Assembly (NCBI GenBank): GCA_900470445.1
Contig: UCAU01000019.1
Coordinates: 1 to 62,819, forward strand
Reading direction: 5' to 3'
Length of the DNA stretch: 62,819 bases
Origin: Hyphomicrobiales bacterium
GTDB lineage: Bacteria; Pseudomonadota; Alphaproteobacteria; Rhizobiales; Devosiaceae
Both the position numbers and the translations under genes were made by a program. Position 1 is the stretch's first letter; each line of letters starts with the position of its first letter. Below the pieces are notes generated by a model that searched no databases, was not told the origin of the DNA, and saw only the letters and a program-made list of their open reading frames with translations. Below are positions 35,553 to 45,498 of this stretch, piece after piece.

Positions 35553-35675
35553 GCGTTCCAGTCGCTCACTTCAGGCCACGAATTTTGACTTCCCAATAAG
35601 GAGCTTAGCGGGGTTTGGTGTGAAGGGATAGGCGGTGTTTGGGTAGGTGGGTTGCTCTGGGAACGGAGTACCCCC

Positions 35676-37262
35676 TTACCTCATCGCATCGATCAACTGC
35701 CGCTGCCGCAGCATTTCGAGGAAAATCCGGTAATCCTTGTCAAACTGGATGCGGGCAGCCGGGTCGGGCGCGCGCGCTGAACCCGGCTGGTGCATGGCCA
35801 CACACGCCGCATCAAGGCCGGGATAGAGCCCCGCAGCGGTGGCGGCGACCATGGCCATACCCAGCAATGTCGCGTCCTGCGCCGAGGACTGCACCACGGT
35901 GCAGCCGGTGGCATCGGCATAGAGTTCCATCAGCAGCGGGTTCTTGGTGTGGCCGCCGGTGATGTGCAGGGTATCGATGGCATAGCCGCGGGTGTTGAGG
36001 GTTTCGAGGATGTGGCGGACGCCCAGGGCAATGGCGACGCAACTGCGCCAATAGAGGCGGCAGAGGCTGTCGAAATCGCTGTCGAGCGTGAGGCCCGAGA
36101 TGACGCCCAGAGCAAAGGGATCGCCCAGGGGGGAGCGGTTGCCGTGGAAATCGGGCAGGACATGCAGGCGTTTGGCGAGGCCAAGGCCCTCGCTGGCCCG
36201 CAGCACCATGATGCGGTCGGCAATGGCGCGGTGGCGTTCTGGCGTGGGCTCGCCGCCCGCGCCGTGCCAGCGGATGAGGTGATCGAGCAAAGCGCCGGTG
36301 GCCGATTGGCCGCCTTCATTGAGCCAGACGCCGGGCAGTACGGCACCATAATAGGGGCCCCAGACGCCCGAGGTCGGGCGGTCTTCGGCGGATAGGGCCA
36401 TGACGCAGCTGGAGGTTCCGGCGATCAGGGCCAGGTGGCGGTCGATGGTGCCGATATCGCTGGTGAAAGCGCCGAGCAGGCCCAGCGCGCCGGCATGGGC
36501 GTCGATCAGGCCGGCGCCGACATGGCAATTTGTGGTGAGGCCCAGATCGGCGGCGGCCGCTGCGGTCAGCGTGCCCAGATCGGTGCCGATGGGGCTGGTG
36601 GCCTCCGGCAGGGCGGCGCGGTCGATCATGTCCTCGAGGCCCACCAGCTCCAAAAAATCCTGCCGCCAGGCGGGGGCGGTGTGGCCCAGATAAGTCCATT
36701 TGCAGGTGAGGGTGGATTGGCTGCGGGCGAGCGAGCCGGTGGCTTTCCAGGACAGGAAATCGGCCAGGTCGAACATCATGCCGGCACGGCCCCAGGTGGC
36801 GGGCATGTGCCGCTTGAGCCACATCAGCTTGGGCACTTCCATTTCCGGCGACATGACACCGCCGGCAAAATTGAGCACGAGATGGCCCGTGGCGGTGCAT
36901 TCCTCGGCCTCGGCCAGTGCGCGGTGATCGAGCCAGACAATGGTGTCCCAGCGCGCTTCGCCATTGGTGGAGACGGTGAGCGGGGCGCCATCGGCCGTGC
37001 GGACGACCAGGGAACAGGTGGCGTCGAAGGCGAGGCCCATAACCGCGTCGGGGCTAGCCCCGGCGATGGTCATAGCGCTGCGGACAGCCGTGCAGACGGC
37101 GCGCCAGATGTCCTCGCTGTCATGCTCTGCATGGTTGGCATCGGTGCGGTTCATGGCGATGGGATGCTCGGCGCGGCCCAGCAACAAGCCCTCGGGCGTC
37201 AGCACGCCCGCCCGGGCGCTCCCCGTGCCCACATCCACTGCAACCAGGAGGCTTTGCGACAA
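35676..37262 (-). CDS. FGGY-family sugar kinase (ribulo-/xylulokinase like)
   Basis: A 528-residue carbohydrate kinase of the FGGY family, which phosphorylates keto-pentoses, polyols or related sugars. It opens with the phosphate motif VAVDVGTGSARAGV and has a mid-region LIAGTSSCVMAL and the C-terminal ADATGCTVVQSSAQDATLLGMAM. The length and the YYGAVLPGVWLNEGGQS pattern are nearer to ribulokinase/ribitol-kinase-like members than to XylB. The start is TTG at 37262, one base after the HAD stop; the longer frame to 37427 overlaps the HAD gene entirely. Last gene of the polyol operon. It probably acts on the ketose made by the polyol dehydrogenase. Confidence 0.87.
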   Translation of the reverse strand: MSQSLLVAVDVGTGSARAGVLTPEGLLLGRAEHPIAMNRTDANHAEHDSEDIWRAVCTAVRSAMTIAGASPDAVMGLAFDATCSLVVRTADGAPLTVSTNGEARWDTIVWLDHRALAEAEECTATGHLVLNFAGGVMSPEMEVPKLMWLKRHMPATWGRAGMMFDLADFLSWKATGSLARSQSTLTCKWTYLGHTAPAWRQDFLELVGLEDMIDRAALPEATSPIGTDLGTLTAAAAADLGLTTNCHVGAGLIDAHAGALGLLGAFTSDIGTIDRHLALIAGTSSCVMALSAEDRPTSGVWGPYYGAVLPGVWLNEGGQSATGALLDHLIRWHGAGGEPTPERHRAIADRIMVLRASEGLGLAKRLHVLPDFHGNRSPLGDPFALGVISGLTLDSDFDSLCRLYWRSCVAIALGVRHILETLNTRGYAIDTLHITGGHTKNPLLMELYADATGCTVVQSSAQDATLLGMAMVAATAAGLYPGLDAACVAMHQPGSARAPDPAARIQFDKDYRIFLEMLRQRQLIDAMR

Positions 37263-37263
37263 A

Positions 37264-37947
37264 CTAGGGCGCCCTCTTTTCGGTTTGGAGCGACCGTACA
37301 AGATCGGGCAGGGCGTGCATATCGTTGAAAATGCGGTCGGGGCGGAGGGCGGCGATGGTGTCGGCCAGCCCGGCAGGGGCGATGTGGCTGCCGCCGAGAT
37401 AGCCGAACACCGCCATGCCGGCGGCACGGGCGGCGGTAATGCCGGCGGGACTGTCTTCGATGACGAGGCATTTGGCGGGCGGGATGCCCATGGCGCGGGC
37501 GGCGTGGAGGAAGAGATCGGGGGCGGGTTTGCCGTTTTTGACCATGGTGGCGGAGAAGATATTGGGCTCGAACGCGGCCAGCATGCCGGTCAGTTCGAGG
37601 CTGATGCGAATGCGTTCAGGCTGGCTGGAGGAGGCGACGCAGAAGGGAATGTCGAGCTTTTCCAATATGTTGGGCAGGCCTGGGCTGGCCCGCAACTCGC
37701 GGCGGTAGAGCGCGTAAAGGTCGCTGCGCATGGAGGCGAGCGCCGCCGGACCGAGCGGCATGCCGTGGCTATCGAGTAGGCTGGCGGAGATCGAGGCGAG
37801 GGAGCGGCCGAGGTAATCGCGGTAGGCCATGGCGGGGGTGATCGCGGGGCCTTGGGCGCCAATGGCGGCGATCAGGACCTGCATGGCGAGGGGTTCGCTA
37901 TCGACCAATACGCCGTCGCAGTCGAAGATGATGAGCTCGATGGTCAA
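37264..37947 (-). CDS. HAD-superfamily phosphatase (beta-phosphoglucomutase-like)
   Basis: A 227-residue HAD protein: motif I IIFDCDGVLVDSE (nucleophile Asp9, general acid Asp11), a helical cap (about 15-85), motif II CVASSSQ, motif III Lys in GKPAPDLFLHAA, and motif IV CLVIEDSPAGI. The subgroup includes beta-phosphoglucomutase and sugar-phosphate phosphatases. The start is TTG directly after the mtlK TAG, with no gap, so translation depends on mtlK. It probably removes phosphate from a dead-end or intermediate sugar phosphate in polyol breakdown. Confidence 0.87.
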   Translation of the reverse strand: MTIELIIFDCDGVLVDSEPLAMQVLIAAIGAQGPAITPAMAYRDYLGRSLASISASLLDSHGMPLGPAALASMRSDLYALYRRELRASPGLPNILEKLDIPFCVASSSQPERIRISLELTGMLAAFEPNIFSATMVKNGKPAPDLFLHAARAMGIPPAKCLVIEDSPAGITAARAAGMAVFGYLGGSHIAPAGLADTIAALRPDRIFNDMHALPDLVRSLQTEKRAP

Positions 37948-39423
37948 CTAGAATTCATCCGCCAGATAGCGTTCCAAAGTGGCCTTGGTGCCGATATTCC
38001 ACAGCGTTTCCAAGGCCTTGGTGAAGGTGGCGATGAAATTTCGTTGGGTGGCGAGTTCGCCGTAAATGTCGGCCATTTCGAGCCAGGCTTGGGGATTGTC
38101 TCTGGCTTTTTTGGCTTGGGCGGTCAGGCGGTCCCAATTGGGATCGTTGGGTTCGATGACGGCGCCGCTGTCGGTTGTGCCATAGCAATAGCGGCACCAG
38201 AGGGCACTCACGAGTGCCAATCCGTTAACGGACTGTTGCCGTTGAGAACGCTCCAGAGCCGATGGGACGATGAATTTGGGTTGCCGATTGGACCCATCGA
38301 GTGCGAGGCGCCGGATCGTGTCGCCGATCTTGGGATTGGCGAAGCGGCGTTGGCAGAGGGCGAAGTAGTCGTCGAGATCGGTGTCGGGGACGGGGGGTAC
38401 GATTGGGATGATTTCGTCGCGCTCGACCTTGGCGAGGAAGGCGGCGACGAGGGGGTGTTCCATGGCTTCGTGGACGAAGTGGATATCGAGCAGGCCAGCG
38501 GGATAGGCGATGGTGGCGTGGCCGCCATTGAGGATGCGGATTTTCATGTGCTCGTAGGGCGCGACATCGGTGACGAATTGCACGCCGACTTTTTCCAACG
38601 CCGGGCGGCCGGCGGGGAAATTGTCTTCGAGCACCCATTGCTTGAAGCTCTCGCAGAAGACCGGCCAATTGTCTTCGATGCCGAAATTGTCGGCGAGGAG
38701 GGTCTTTTCGCGATCGGAGGTGGCGGGGGTGATGCGGTCGACCATGCCATTGGGGAAGGCGACGTTGGCTTTGACCCATTGGGCGAGGGCCGGGTCGATC
38801 AGCGCGGCGAGGCCGGCGACGGCGTTTTCAGTGACGTGGCCATTGCCGGGGATGTTGTCGCAGCTCATGACGGTGAAGGGGGGGAGGCCCAACTCGCGGC
38901 GGCGGAGGAGACCGGCGAGGATCAGGCCGAAGGCGGTTTTGGGGGCGGTGATGTTGGCGGCGTCATAGGCGATGTCGGGGTGTGTGGGATCGAATTTCTG
39001 GCTGGCCGGGTCGATGTAATAGCCGCCTTCGGTGATGGTCAGCGAGACGATGCGGATGGCGGGATCGGAGAGGCGGGCGATGACGGCGGCGCTGTCGCCG
39101 GGGCGGAGATAGTCGATCATGGCGCCGGTGACGCGGGCGGAGCTGGCGTCGGCTTCCTGCTCGACCACGGTGGTGAGCCAATCCTGGGACTTGAGCTTTT
39201 GGCGCATGGCCTCGTCGGCTTCGCGGACGCCGGCGCCGATGAGGGCCCAATCGTGATCACTGCCGGCGGCGAAGAGATCGTCGAGATAGACGGCTTGATG
39301 GGCGCGATGGAAATTGCCGACGCCGAAATGCACGATGCCGGGGGTGAGGTTCTCGCGGTTATAGGCGGGGACCGATGCCGTGGTGATGTTGGCGAGGGTG
39401 TTGGCGGAGAGTTTGGTGGTCAT
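37948..39423 (-). CDS. mtlK: Mannitol/polyol 2-dehydrogenase (long-chain)
   Basis: A 491-residue polyol-specific long-chain dehydrogenase that oxidises D-mannitol (often also D-arabitol or sorbitol) to fructose with NAD+. Evidence: HFGVGNFHRAHQAVYLDDL near the N-terminus for NAD binding, FPNGMVDRITPATSD, and the catalytic signature MKIRILNGGHATIAY with Lys294, Asn299 and His302. The size matches MtlK of Rhodobacter and mannitol dehydrogenase of Pseudomonas. It follows smoK in the operon; the 187-base gap holds a composite palindromic repeat. Confidence 0.93.
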   Translation of the reverse strand: MTTKLSANTLANITTASVPAYNRENLTPGIVHFGVGNFHRAHQAVYLDDLFAAGSDHDWALIGAGVREADEAMRQKLKSQDWLTTVVEQEADASSARVTGAMIDYLRPGDSAAVIARLSDPAIRIVSLTITEGGYYIDPASQKFDPTHPDIAYDAANITAPKTAFGLILAGLLRRRELGLPPFTVMSCDNIPGNGHVTENAVAGLAALIDPALAQWVKANVAFPNGMVDRITPATSDREKTLLADNFGIEDNWPVFCESFKQWVLEDNFPAGRPALEKVGVQFVTDVAPYEHMKIRILNGGHATIAYPAGLLDIHFVHEAMEHPLVAAFLAKVERDEIIPIVPPVPDTDLDDYFALCQRRFANPKIGDTIRRLALDGSNRQPKFIVPSALERSQRQQSVNGLALVSALWCRYCYGTTDSGAVIEPNDPNWDRLTAQAKKARDNPQAWLEMADIYGELATQRNFIATFTKALETLWNIGTKATLERYLADEF

Positions 39424-39464
39424 TGGAAGGCCCCGGATAGGGAGAGGTCAGAGGGCGAACTGTT

Positions 39465-39579
39465 CCCCTCCCCCTTGAGGGGAGGGGTTAGGGGTGGGGT
39501 TGTCGTGGCGGCAAGGAACTCGATGCGCGAGGAGGGGCCGACACCCCCACCCTCGGTCCCTCCCCTCAAGGGGGAGGGA
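39465..39579. repeat. Composite palindromic element between smoK and mtlK (copy 4)
   Basis: Two GC-rich palindromes (39465-39487 and 39558-39578) in inverted orientation with related flanks on the inner side, making a BIME-like compound hairpin. The right part, 39538-39579, is identical over 42 bases to 40820-40861. It may stabilise the smoK message or slow polymerase before mtlK. Confidence 0.8.
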
Positions 39580-39610
39580 GGCGCAGGAGCCGGGAGTGCC
39601 GTGACGTGCA

Positions 39611-40615
<1,005 letters not shown>

Positions 40616-40670
40616 TTTCAGTGGTCCTTTGGCTGTTCGTAGATTGATCCGACAGGAAGCACCGGGCTGC

Positions 40671-40767
40671 ACCTCCCCCTCGACGGGGGAGGTTGGGAGG
40701 GGGTGCATGAGCCACGATATTGGGGCCAACCGCCCCCCTCCCTGACCCTCCCCGCGAGGGGGAGGGT
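40671..40767. repeat. Composite palindromic element between smoG and smoK (copy 5)
   Basis: Two palindromes of the GC-rich family: 40671-40693 (9-base arms, TCGAC centre) and 40745-40767 (9-base arms, GCGAG centre), with inverted flanking sequence between them, so that the whole can fold into a long cruciform. Confidence 0.8.
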
Positions 40768-40819
40768 GACGACTGAAATATTGGTTTTCGGTTTCTTGTA
40801 GAAGGTGCCTGCGGAGGCT

Positions 40820-40861
40820 CCGACACCCCCACCCTCGGTCCCTCCCCTCAAGGGGGAGGGA
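40820..40861. repeat. Palindromic repeat, copy 6
   Basis: Forty-two bases identical to 39538-39579, with the palindromic core at 40840-40860. It lies 37 bases past the smoG stop in mRNA order, next to copy 5, so this 280-base gap carries three hairpins. Confidence 0.85.
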
Positions 40862-40898
40862 TGCAAAGGAGCCGATCGTTCTGAGCTCAAACTGAACA

Positions 40899-41729
40899 TC
40901 ATTTCACCGCTCCAAACGTGAGCCCACGCACCAGTTGTTTCTGGCTGAACCAGCCCATGAGCAGGATGGGTGCGATGGCGAGGAGTGAGGCGGCGGAGAG
41001 CTTGGCGAGGAAGAGGCCTTGCGGGCTGGAGAAGGAAGAGATGAAGGCGGTGAGCGTGCCGGCGCGGCCCGAGGTCAGGGTGATGGTCCAGAAGGCTTCG
41101 TTCCAGGCGAGGATGACGTTGAGGAGGAGCGTCGAGGCGATGCCGGGCACGGCCATGGGGACGAGGACGTGGACGATTTCGTTCCAGAGTTCAGCGCCGT
41201 CCATGCGGGCGGCTTCCAGGATATCGACCGGGATTTCCTTGAAGTAAGTGTAGAGCATCCAGATGATGATCGGCAGGTTGATCAGCGTCATGATCAGCGT
41301 CAGGCCGTGCACGGTATCGAGCAGGCGCAGGTCGCGGAAGATCAGGTAGATCGGGATCAAGACGCCCACGGCGGGCATCATCTTGGTAGAGAGCATCCAC
41401 ATCAAGACGTCCTTGGTGCGTTTGGTGGGCGCAAAGGCCATGGCCCAGGCGGCGGGGATGCCGATGATCAGGCCTAAGAGGGTGGAGCCCACCGAGACCA
41501 GGATCGAATTGATGGCGTGCTTGACGTAATCGGAGCGGTCCTGCACCGCCGAGAAATTTTCCAGCGTGAAGGTCTCGGGGAAGAAGGTGGGCCGGGCCGC
41601 GATGGCTTCGGCCTCGGTCTTGAAGGCGGTGAGGATGGTCCACAGGATGGGCGAGAACAGCAGGAGGGCGACAATCCAGGCGAGGGCGGTGAAGCCGATG
41701 CGGGTCTGGGTGGAGACGTTGCGGGCCAT
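40899..41729 (-). CDS. smoG: Sorbitol/mannitol ABC transporter permease SmoG
   Basis: A 276-residue CUT1-family permease with six helices (MalG type). The EAA loop is [21 protein letters not shown], and the protein ends [18 protein letters not shown], typical of the MalG-like terminus. [13 protein letters not shown] in the first periplasmic loop is also conserved. The second membrane partner is SmoF, encoded upstream beyond two repeat elements. The start has TAGGAGCTAAATC ahead of the ATG, an adequate ribosome site. Confidence 0.9.
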   Translation of the reverse strand: MARNVSTQTRIGFTALAWIVALLLFSPILWTILTAFKTEAEAIAARPTFFPETFTLENFSAVQDRSDYVKHAINSILVSVGSTLLGLIIGIPAAWAMAFAPTKRTKDVLMWMLSTKMMPAVGVLIPIYLIFRDLRLLDTVHGLTLIMTLINLPIIIWMLYTYFKEIPVDILEAARMDGAELWNEIVHVLVPMAVPGIASTLLLNVILAWNEAFWTITLTSGRAGTLTAFISSFSSPQGLFLAKLSAASLLAIAPILLMGWFSQKQLVRGLTFGAVK

Positions 41730-41784
41730 GATTTAGCTCCTCCCAAGGGGGATGGACGTCATCGATATCAAAACAAACCACCGG

Positions 41785-41883
41785 GTCATTCCGGCGCAGG
41801 CCGGATTCCATGCTGAAGGCCATCCCGGCGCTGGACGTCGGCGGATCACCACGGACATGGATCCCGGCCTGCGCCGGGATGAC
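41785..41883. repeat. 99-base inverted repeat of a second family between smoF and smoG
   Basis: Arms of 28 bases (41785-41812 and 41856-41883), nearly complementary, of the GTCATTCC..GGCGCAGGCC..GG type, about 43 bases apart. It can form a long hairpin in the smoF-smoG intercistronic RNA. I see no other copy in the window. Confidence 0.8.
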
Positions 41884-41904
41884 ATCGTGGTTGTGGCTAT
41901 TGAG

Positions 41905-41949
41905 GTGCCACGACCTCGTGGTTCGACAGGCTCACCATGAGGTCTACTG
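41905..41949. repeat. Third-family repeat, single arm
   Basis: A 45-base copy of the arm shared with the inverted repeats at 42874-42965 and 61303-61410 (core CCACGACCTCGTGGTTCG then GACAGGCTCACCATGAGG). It is very close to the reverse complement of 61303-61347. Here only one arm is present. Confidence 0.85.
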
Positions 41950-41967
41950 AAAGTGAGGGTCATGGCG

Positions 41968-42840
41968 CTACGCATCCAAGTTCTTCCCTACTGCCCGCAT
42001 CAGGAAGAAGGCGACGATGTTGGCGATGATGACGGCGACCACGCCTCCGGCTGAACCGGCGCCGATGTCGTTGCTGAGGATACCGGTGCGGAAGACCAGG
42101 AAGGTGATGTTGGTGGAGGCATAGCCTGGGCCGCCGCCGGTGGTGACGCGGATTTCGGCGAAAATGCCCAGCAGGAAAATGGTCTGGATCAGGATGACGA
42201 TGGTGATCGCCCGGGCCATGTGCGGCAGGATGATATAGTAGAAGCGGTTGAGCGCATTGGCGCCGTCCATTTCGGCGGCTTCGCGCTGTTCCTCGGAGAG
42301 GGATTGGAGCGCGGTGAGCAGGATCAGCGTGGCAAAGGGCAGCCATTGCCAGGCCACGATGACGATCACCGAAAACAGCGGATATTGATTGAACCAATCG
42401 ACCGGCTGCAGGCCGAACGCCTTCCACAAATGGCCGAGCATGCCATAGCCGGGATGCATGAAGCCGTTCTTCCAGATCAGCGCGGCGACCGGCGGCATGA
42501 CGAAGAAGGGCGAGATGACCAGGATGCGCAGAATGCCCTGGCCCCAAATGGGCTGATCGAGCAGCAGCGCCAGCAGGGTGCCGCCGATGACGGTAATGGC
42601 GAGCACGCCACCGACCAGGATCAGCGTATTGACCAGCGACTGGGTGAAACTGGGATCGCCGATGACGTAGATATAATTGGCCCAACCGGCAAAGCCGGTC
42701 ATCATCGGGTTGATCAGGCTATAATTCTGGAAGCTGAACCACAGGGTCATCACCAGCGGAACGATCATCCAGATCAGCAGCACGATGACGGCGGGCGCCA
42801 TCATGATGCGGGAGAGCGTACGGGTTTGGGCGGTGGCCAT
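41968..42840 (-). CDS. smoF: Sorbitol/mannitol ABC transporter permease SmoF
   Basis: A 290-residue CUT1-family permease (MalF type) with six helices. It has the EAA loop EAAEMDGANALNRFYYIILPH and ends in MRAVGKNLDA. YSLINPMMTGFAGWANYI and ISPFFVMPPVAALIWKN are characteristic of polyol/mannitol permeases. The start ATG follows GAGGACACC. It is separated from smoE by a gap containing a perfect hairpin and a long inverted repeat. Confidence 0.9.
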   Translation of the reverse strand: MATAQTRTLSRIMMAPAVIVLLIWMIVPLVMTLWFSFQNYSLINPMMTGFAGWANYIYVIGDPSFTQSLVNTLILVGGVLAITVIGGTLLALLLDQPIWGQGILRILVISPFFVMPPVAALIWKNGFMHPGYGMLGHLWKAFGLQPVDWFNQYPLFSVIVIVAWQWLPFATLILLTALQSLSEEQREAAEMDGANALNRFYYIILPHMARAITIVILIQTIFLLGIFAEIRVTTGGGPGYASTNITFLVFRTGILSNDIGAGSAGGVVAVIIANIVAFFLMRAVGKNLDA

Positions 42841-42873
42841 GGTGTCCTCGGAAACGAGTTGGCGCGACTGCTT

Positions 42874-42965
42874 CAGTAGACCTCATCCTGAGCTTGTCGA
42901 AGGGCGAGGTCGTGGCACGTTTTGTGGGCCCGACCTCGTGGTTCGACAGGCTCACCATGAGGTCT
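42874..42965. repeat. Third-family inverted repeat between smoE and smoF
   Basis: A left arm (42874-42919) and a right arm (42931-42965) that pair over about 35 bases, separated by 11 bases. Related to 41905-41949 and 61303-61410. It lies immediately upstream of smoF. Confidence 0.85.
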
Positions 42966-42977
42966 CATGGGTTTTTG

Positions 42978-43017
42978 AACCGCCCGGTCGCCAGAGGGGA
43001 CCTTTGACCGGGCGGTT
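42978..43017 (-). terminator. Hairpin after smoE (processing/attenuation stem)
   Basis: A perfect 12-base stem (42978-42989 with 43006-43017), 15 bases after the smoE stop in mRNA order. Read leftward no T-run follows, so it is more likely a partial terminator or exonuclease barrier protecting the smoE message than a full stop. Confidence 0.7.
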
Positions 43018-43031
43018 TAGTTTTGGAGAGC

Positions 43032-44342
43032 CTACTTGATATAGCCGGCGCGGGTCATGTCGCGGGTGGCGGCGTCCTGGGCTTGGGCCAGGGCGTCGTC
43101 GGCCGACATCTGGCCGGCGAGGGCGGCGGAGAAGAGCTGGCCGACATTGGTGGCGATGCCGGCAAATTCCGGAATGGCCACGAATTGCACGCCGGTATAG
43201 GGCACGGGCTTGACAGTCGGCTCGCTCGGATTGGCCGAATTGATGGAATCCAGGGTCATCTTGGCGAAGGGTGCCGCGGCCTGGTAATCGGCATTGGCAT
43301 AGAGCGAGGCGCGGGTGCCCGGAGGCACGTTGGCCCAGCCGTCCTGTGCGGCGACCGTATCGAGATAGGCCTTGTTGGTGGCCCAATCGATGAACTTCTC
43401 GGCGGCCTCGGCATTCTGGCTGCTCTTGGGAATGGCCAGCGACCAGGCCCAGAGCCAGTTACCGCGCTTGCCCAGGCCATTATCGGGCGCCAGGGCAAAG
43501 CCGACCTGGTCGGCGACGGTGGAATCCTCGGGATTGATCACGAAGGAGGCGGCGACGGTGGCGTCGATCCACATGCCGCATTTGCCCTGCTGGAACAGGG
43601 TGAGGTTTTCGTTGAAGCCGTTGGAGGAGGCACCAGAGGGGCCGGCATCGGCCATCAGGCCCAGATAGGTGTCGAGGGTGGACTTCCACTCGGGCTGATC
43701 GAACTGGGGCTTCCAGTTTTCATCGAACCAGCGGGCGCCGAAGGAATTGGACATGGCGGTGAGGAAGGCCATGTTTTCGCCCCAGCCGGCCTTGCCGCGC
43801 AGGCAGATGCCGTTGATGTCATTGGCGCGGTCGGTCATGGCGCGGGCGGCCTGGCCGATGAATTCCCAGGTGGGGGCGTCGGGCATGGTCAGGCCCGCTT
43901 TTTCCATCAGGTCCTTGCGATACATGACCATGGAGCTTTCGCCATAGAAGGGGGCCGCATAGAGCTTGCCTTCATAGGAGAGACCATCGCGGATGGGCGG
44001 CAGCAGATCATCGACGTCATAGGCGGCGTCGGCGCTCAGGCCATCGAGCGGCACGAGCCAGCCCTGCTTGGCCCAGATCGGGGCTTCATAGGTGCCGATG
44101 GTCATCACGTCATATTGGCCGCCATTGGTGGCGATGTCGGTGGTGACGTTCTGGCGCAGGGTGTTTTCTTCCAGCACGACCCAATTGAGTTCGATGCCGG
44201 TATCGGTGGTGAAAGCGGACGACAGGCCCTGCATGCGCACCATGTCGCCATTGTTCACAGTGGCGATGGTGAGGGTTTGCGCGGATGCAGATGTGGCCAG
44301 CGCGAGCGTCAAGGCGCCCACGAAAAGGGGTGTAAGTTTCAT
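43032..44342 (-). CDS. smoE: Sorbitol/mannitol ABC transporter substrate-binding protein SmoE
   Basis: Periplasmic binding protein of 436 residues, SBP_bac_1 (CUT1) family. The signal peptide is MKLTPLFVGALTLALATSASA; the mature part starts QTLTIATVNNGDMVRMQGL and contains QYDVMTIGTYEAPIWAKQGW, typical of polyol-binding SmoE/MtlE. The ATG at 44342 has a GGGAGGA site; the frame to 44417 adds a sequence without signal. First transporter gene after the SorC-type regulator gene. Likely ligands: mannitol, sorbitol or arabitol. Confidence 0.92.
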   Translation of the reverse strand: MKLTPLFVGALTLALATSASAQTLTIATVNNGDMVRMQGLSSAFTTDTGIELNWVVLEENTLRQNVTTDIATNGGQYDVMTIGTYEAPIWAKQGWLVPLDGLSADAAYDVDDLLPPIRDGLSYEGKLYAAPFYGESSMVMYRKDLMEKAGLTMPDAPTWEFIGQAARAMTDRANDINGICLRGKAGWGENMAFLTAMSNSFGARWFDENWKPQFDQPEWKSTLDTYLGLMADAGPSGASSNGFNENLTLFQQGKCGMWIDATVAASFVINPEDSTVADQVGFALAPDNGLGKRGNWLWAWSLAIPKSSQNAEAAEKFIDWATNKAYLDTVAAQDGWANVPPGTRASLYANADYQAAAPFAKMTLDSINSANPSEPTVKPVPYTGVQFVAIPEFAGIATNVGQLFSAALAGQMSADDALAQAQDAATRDMTRAGYIK

Positions 44343-44503
44343 CAAATTCCTCCCGTACCGGAACGGGCATTTGTTCCAGTCATGGGCAAATACTCGCATA
44401 TCATGCAGCAGAGTCAAGCGTGTTATGCGCTGGACGCGTGACGTACGTACGGCAGGAAATGGCTCATTTGGCCGGATTGATGTTTTGGATCAGGGGATTG
44501 GCG

Positions 44504-45457
44504 CTAGGCCAGCAGGCCTTCGGCGGTGGCTTCGTCGGTGATGATGCCATTGACCAGGCGGCGGTTCAGCGTGGCGCGGATGCCGGGCAATTTTTTGCGG
44601 CCCATGGCAATTGCTATGACCAGGGAGTTTTCGCGGGAGGGAATGGAGGCGGAGGCGACGCGCTCATTGGTGAGGCCCTCGATCAGCTTGCCATCGGCGT
44701 CAAAGCTCCAGCCGCAGATCTCGCCGACGGCGCCGGCCTTTTGCAGGGCCTTGAGTTCGTCGTCGGAGATGAAGCCATCGAGATAGAGCGGGGCGTCGGG
44801 GCCGATTTCGCCGACGCCGACAAAGGTCACGTCGGCCTGGGCGGCGAGGGCCAGGGTTTCGCGGATCATGGGCTGGGAATGCAGCATCTCGCGTTCGCGG
44901 GCCGAGGAGGCGATGACGGGCAGGGGCATGGGGAAGCTGCGCGCCTTGACCGTGTCGGCGACGTTGAAAATGACGTTGTAGAAGGCCGCCGAGCCGTCGG
45001 GGGCGATACTGCCGGTCAGCGCCACCACTTTGTGATGTGGGCATTCCATGGGCATGAGTTGTTCGATAGCGGCCTTGAGGGTGCGGCCGGTGCCGATGGC
45101 CATAATGATGGGGTCGGGGCGCTTGAGCCAGCGTTCGATCTCGGCGGCAGCGGCTTCGGCGAGGCCGATTGTGGTGGAGGTGCTGGCGGGGTCGGAGGGG
45201 ACGACTTCCACCAGATCGAGCGCGAAGCGGGATTTGAGGCGGGCGGCGAGGTCCATGCAGCGGCCGATCGGGTGATCGAGCCGGACCTTGATCAGGCCTT
45301 CGCTGACCGAGAGGGAGACGAGGCGCTGGGCGGATTGGCGGGAAATGCCGAGCTTGCTGGCGATTTCTTCCTGGGTATTGCCCGCAACATAATAGAGCCA
45401 GCCGGCCCGCGCGGCGTCGTCGAGCCGCGTGCTGGGGCTATCTGGTTTGTTGGCCAT
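44504..45457 (-). CDS. smoC: SorC-family sugar-responsive transcriptional regulator
   Basis: A 317-residue regulator: an N-terminal helix-turn-helix (about 20-60; NTQEEIASKLGISRQSAQRLVSLS) and a C-terminal sugar-phosphate-binding domain (about 65-317; IGTGRTLKAAIEQL, FVGVGEIGPDAPLYLDGFI) of the SorC/DeoR-like type. In Rhodobacter the homologue SmoC controls the polyol operon. GAGGAA precedes the ATG. It is 161 bases before smoE on the same strand, a gap long enough for a regulated promoter. It likely binds a phosphorylated sugar or ketose inducer. Confidence 0.85.
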   Translation of the reverse strand: MANKPDSPSTRLDDAARAGWLYYVAGNTQEEIASKLGISRQSAQRLVSLSVSEGLIKVRLDHPIGRCMDLAARLKSRFALDLVEVVPSDPASTSTTIGLAEAAAAEIERWLKRPDPIIMAIGTGRTLKAAIEQLMPMECPHHKVVALTGSIAPDGSAAFYNVIFNVADTVKARSFPMPLPVIASSAREREMLHSQPMIRETLALAAQADVTFVGVGEIGPDAPLYLDGFISDDELKALQKAGAVGEICGWSFDADGKLIEGLTNERVASASIPSRENSLVIAIAMGRKKLPGIRATLNRRLVNGIITDEATAEGLLA

Positions 45458-45498
45458 GCCGATTCCTCGAAATCATGGGGCGGAGTATTCGGCCACAG

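Noticed and set aside
43023..44441. Plus-strand frame of 472 codons opposite smoE
   Set aside because: Antisense of a clear binding-protein gene; Gly-rich without domain or ribosome site.
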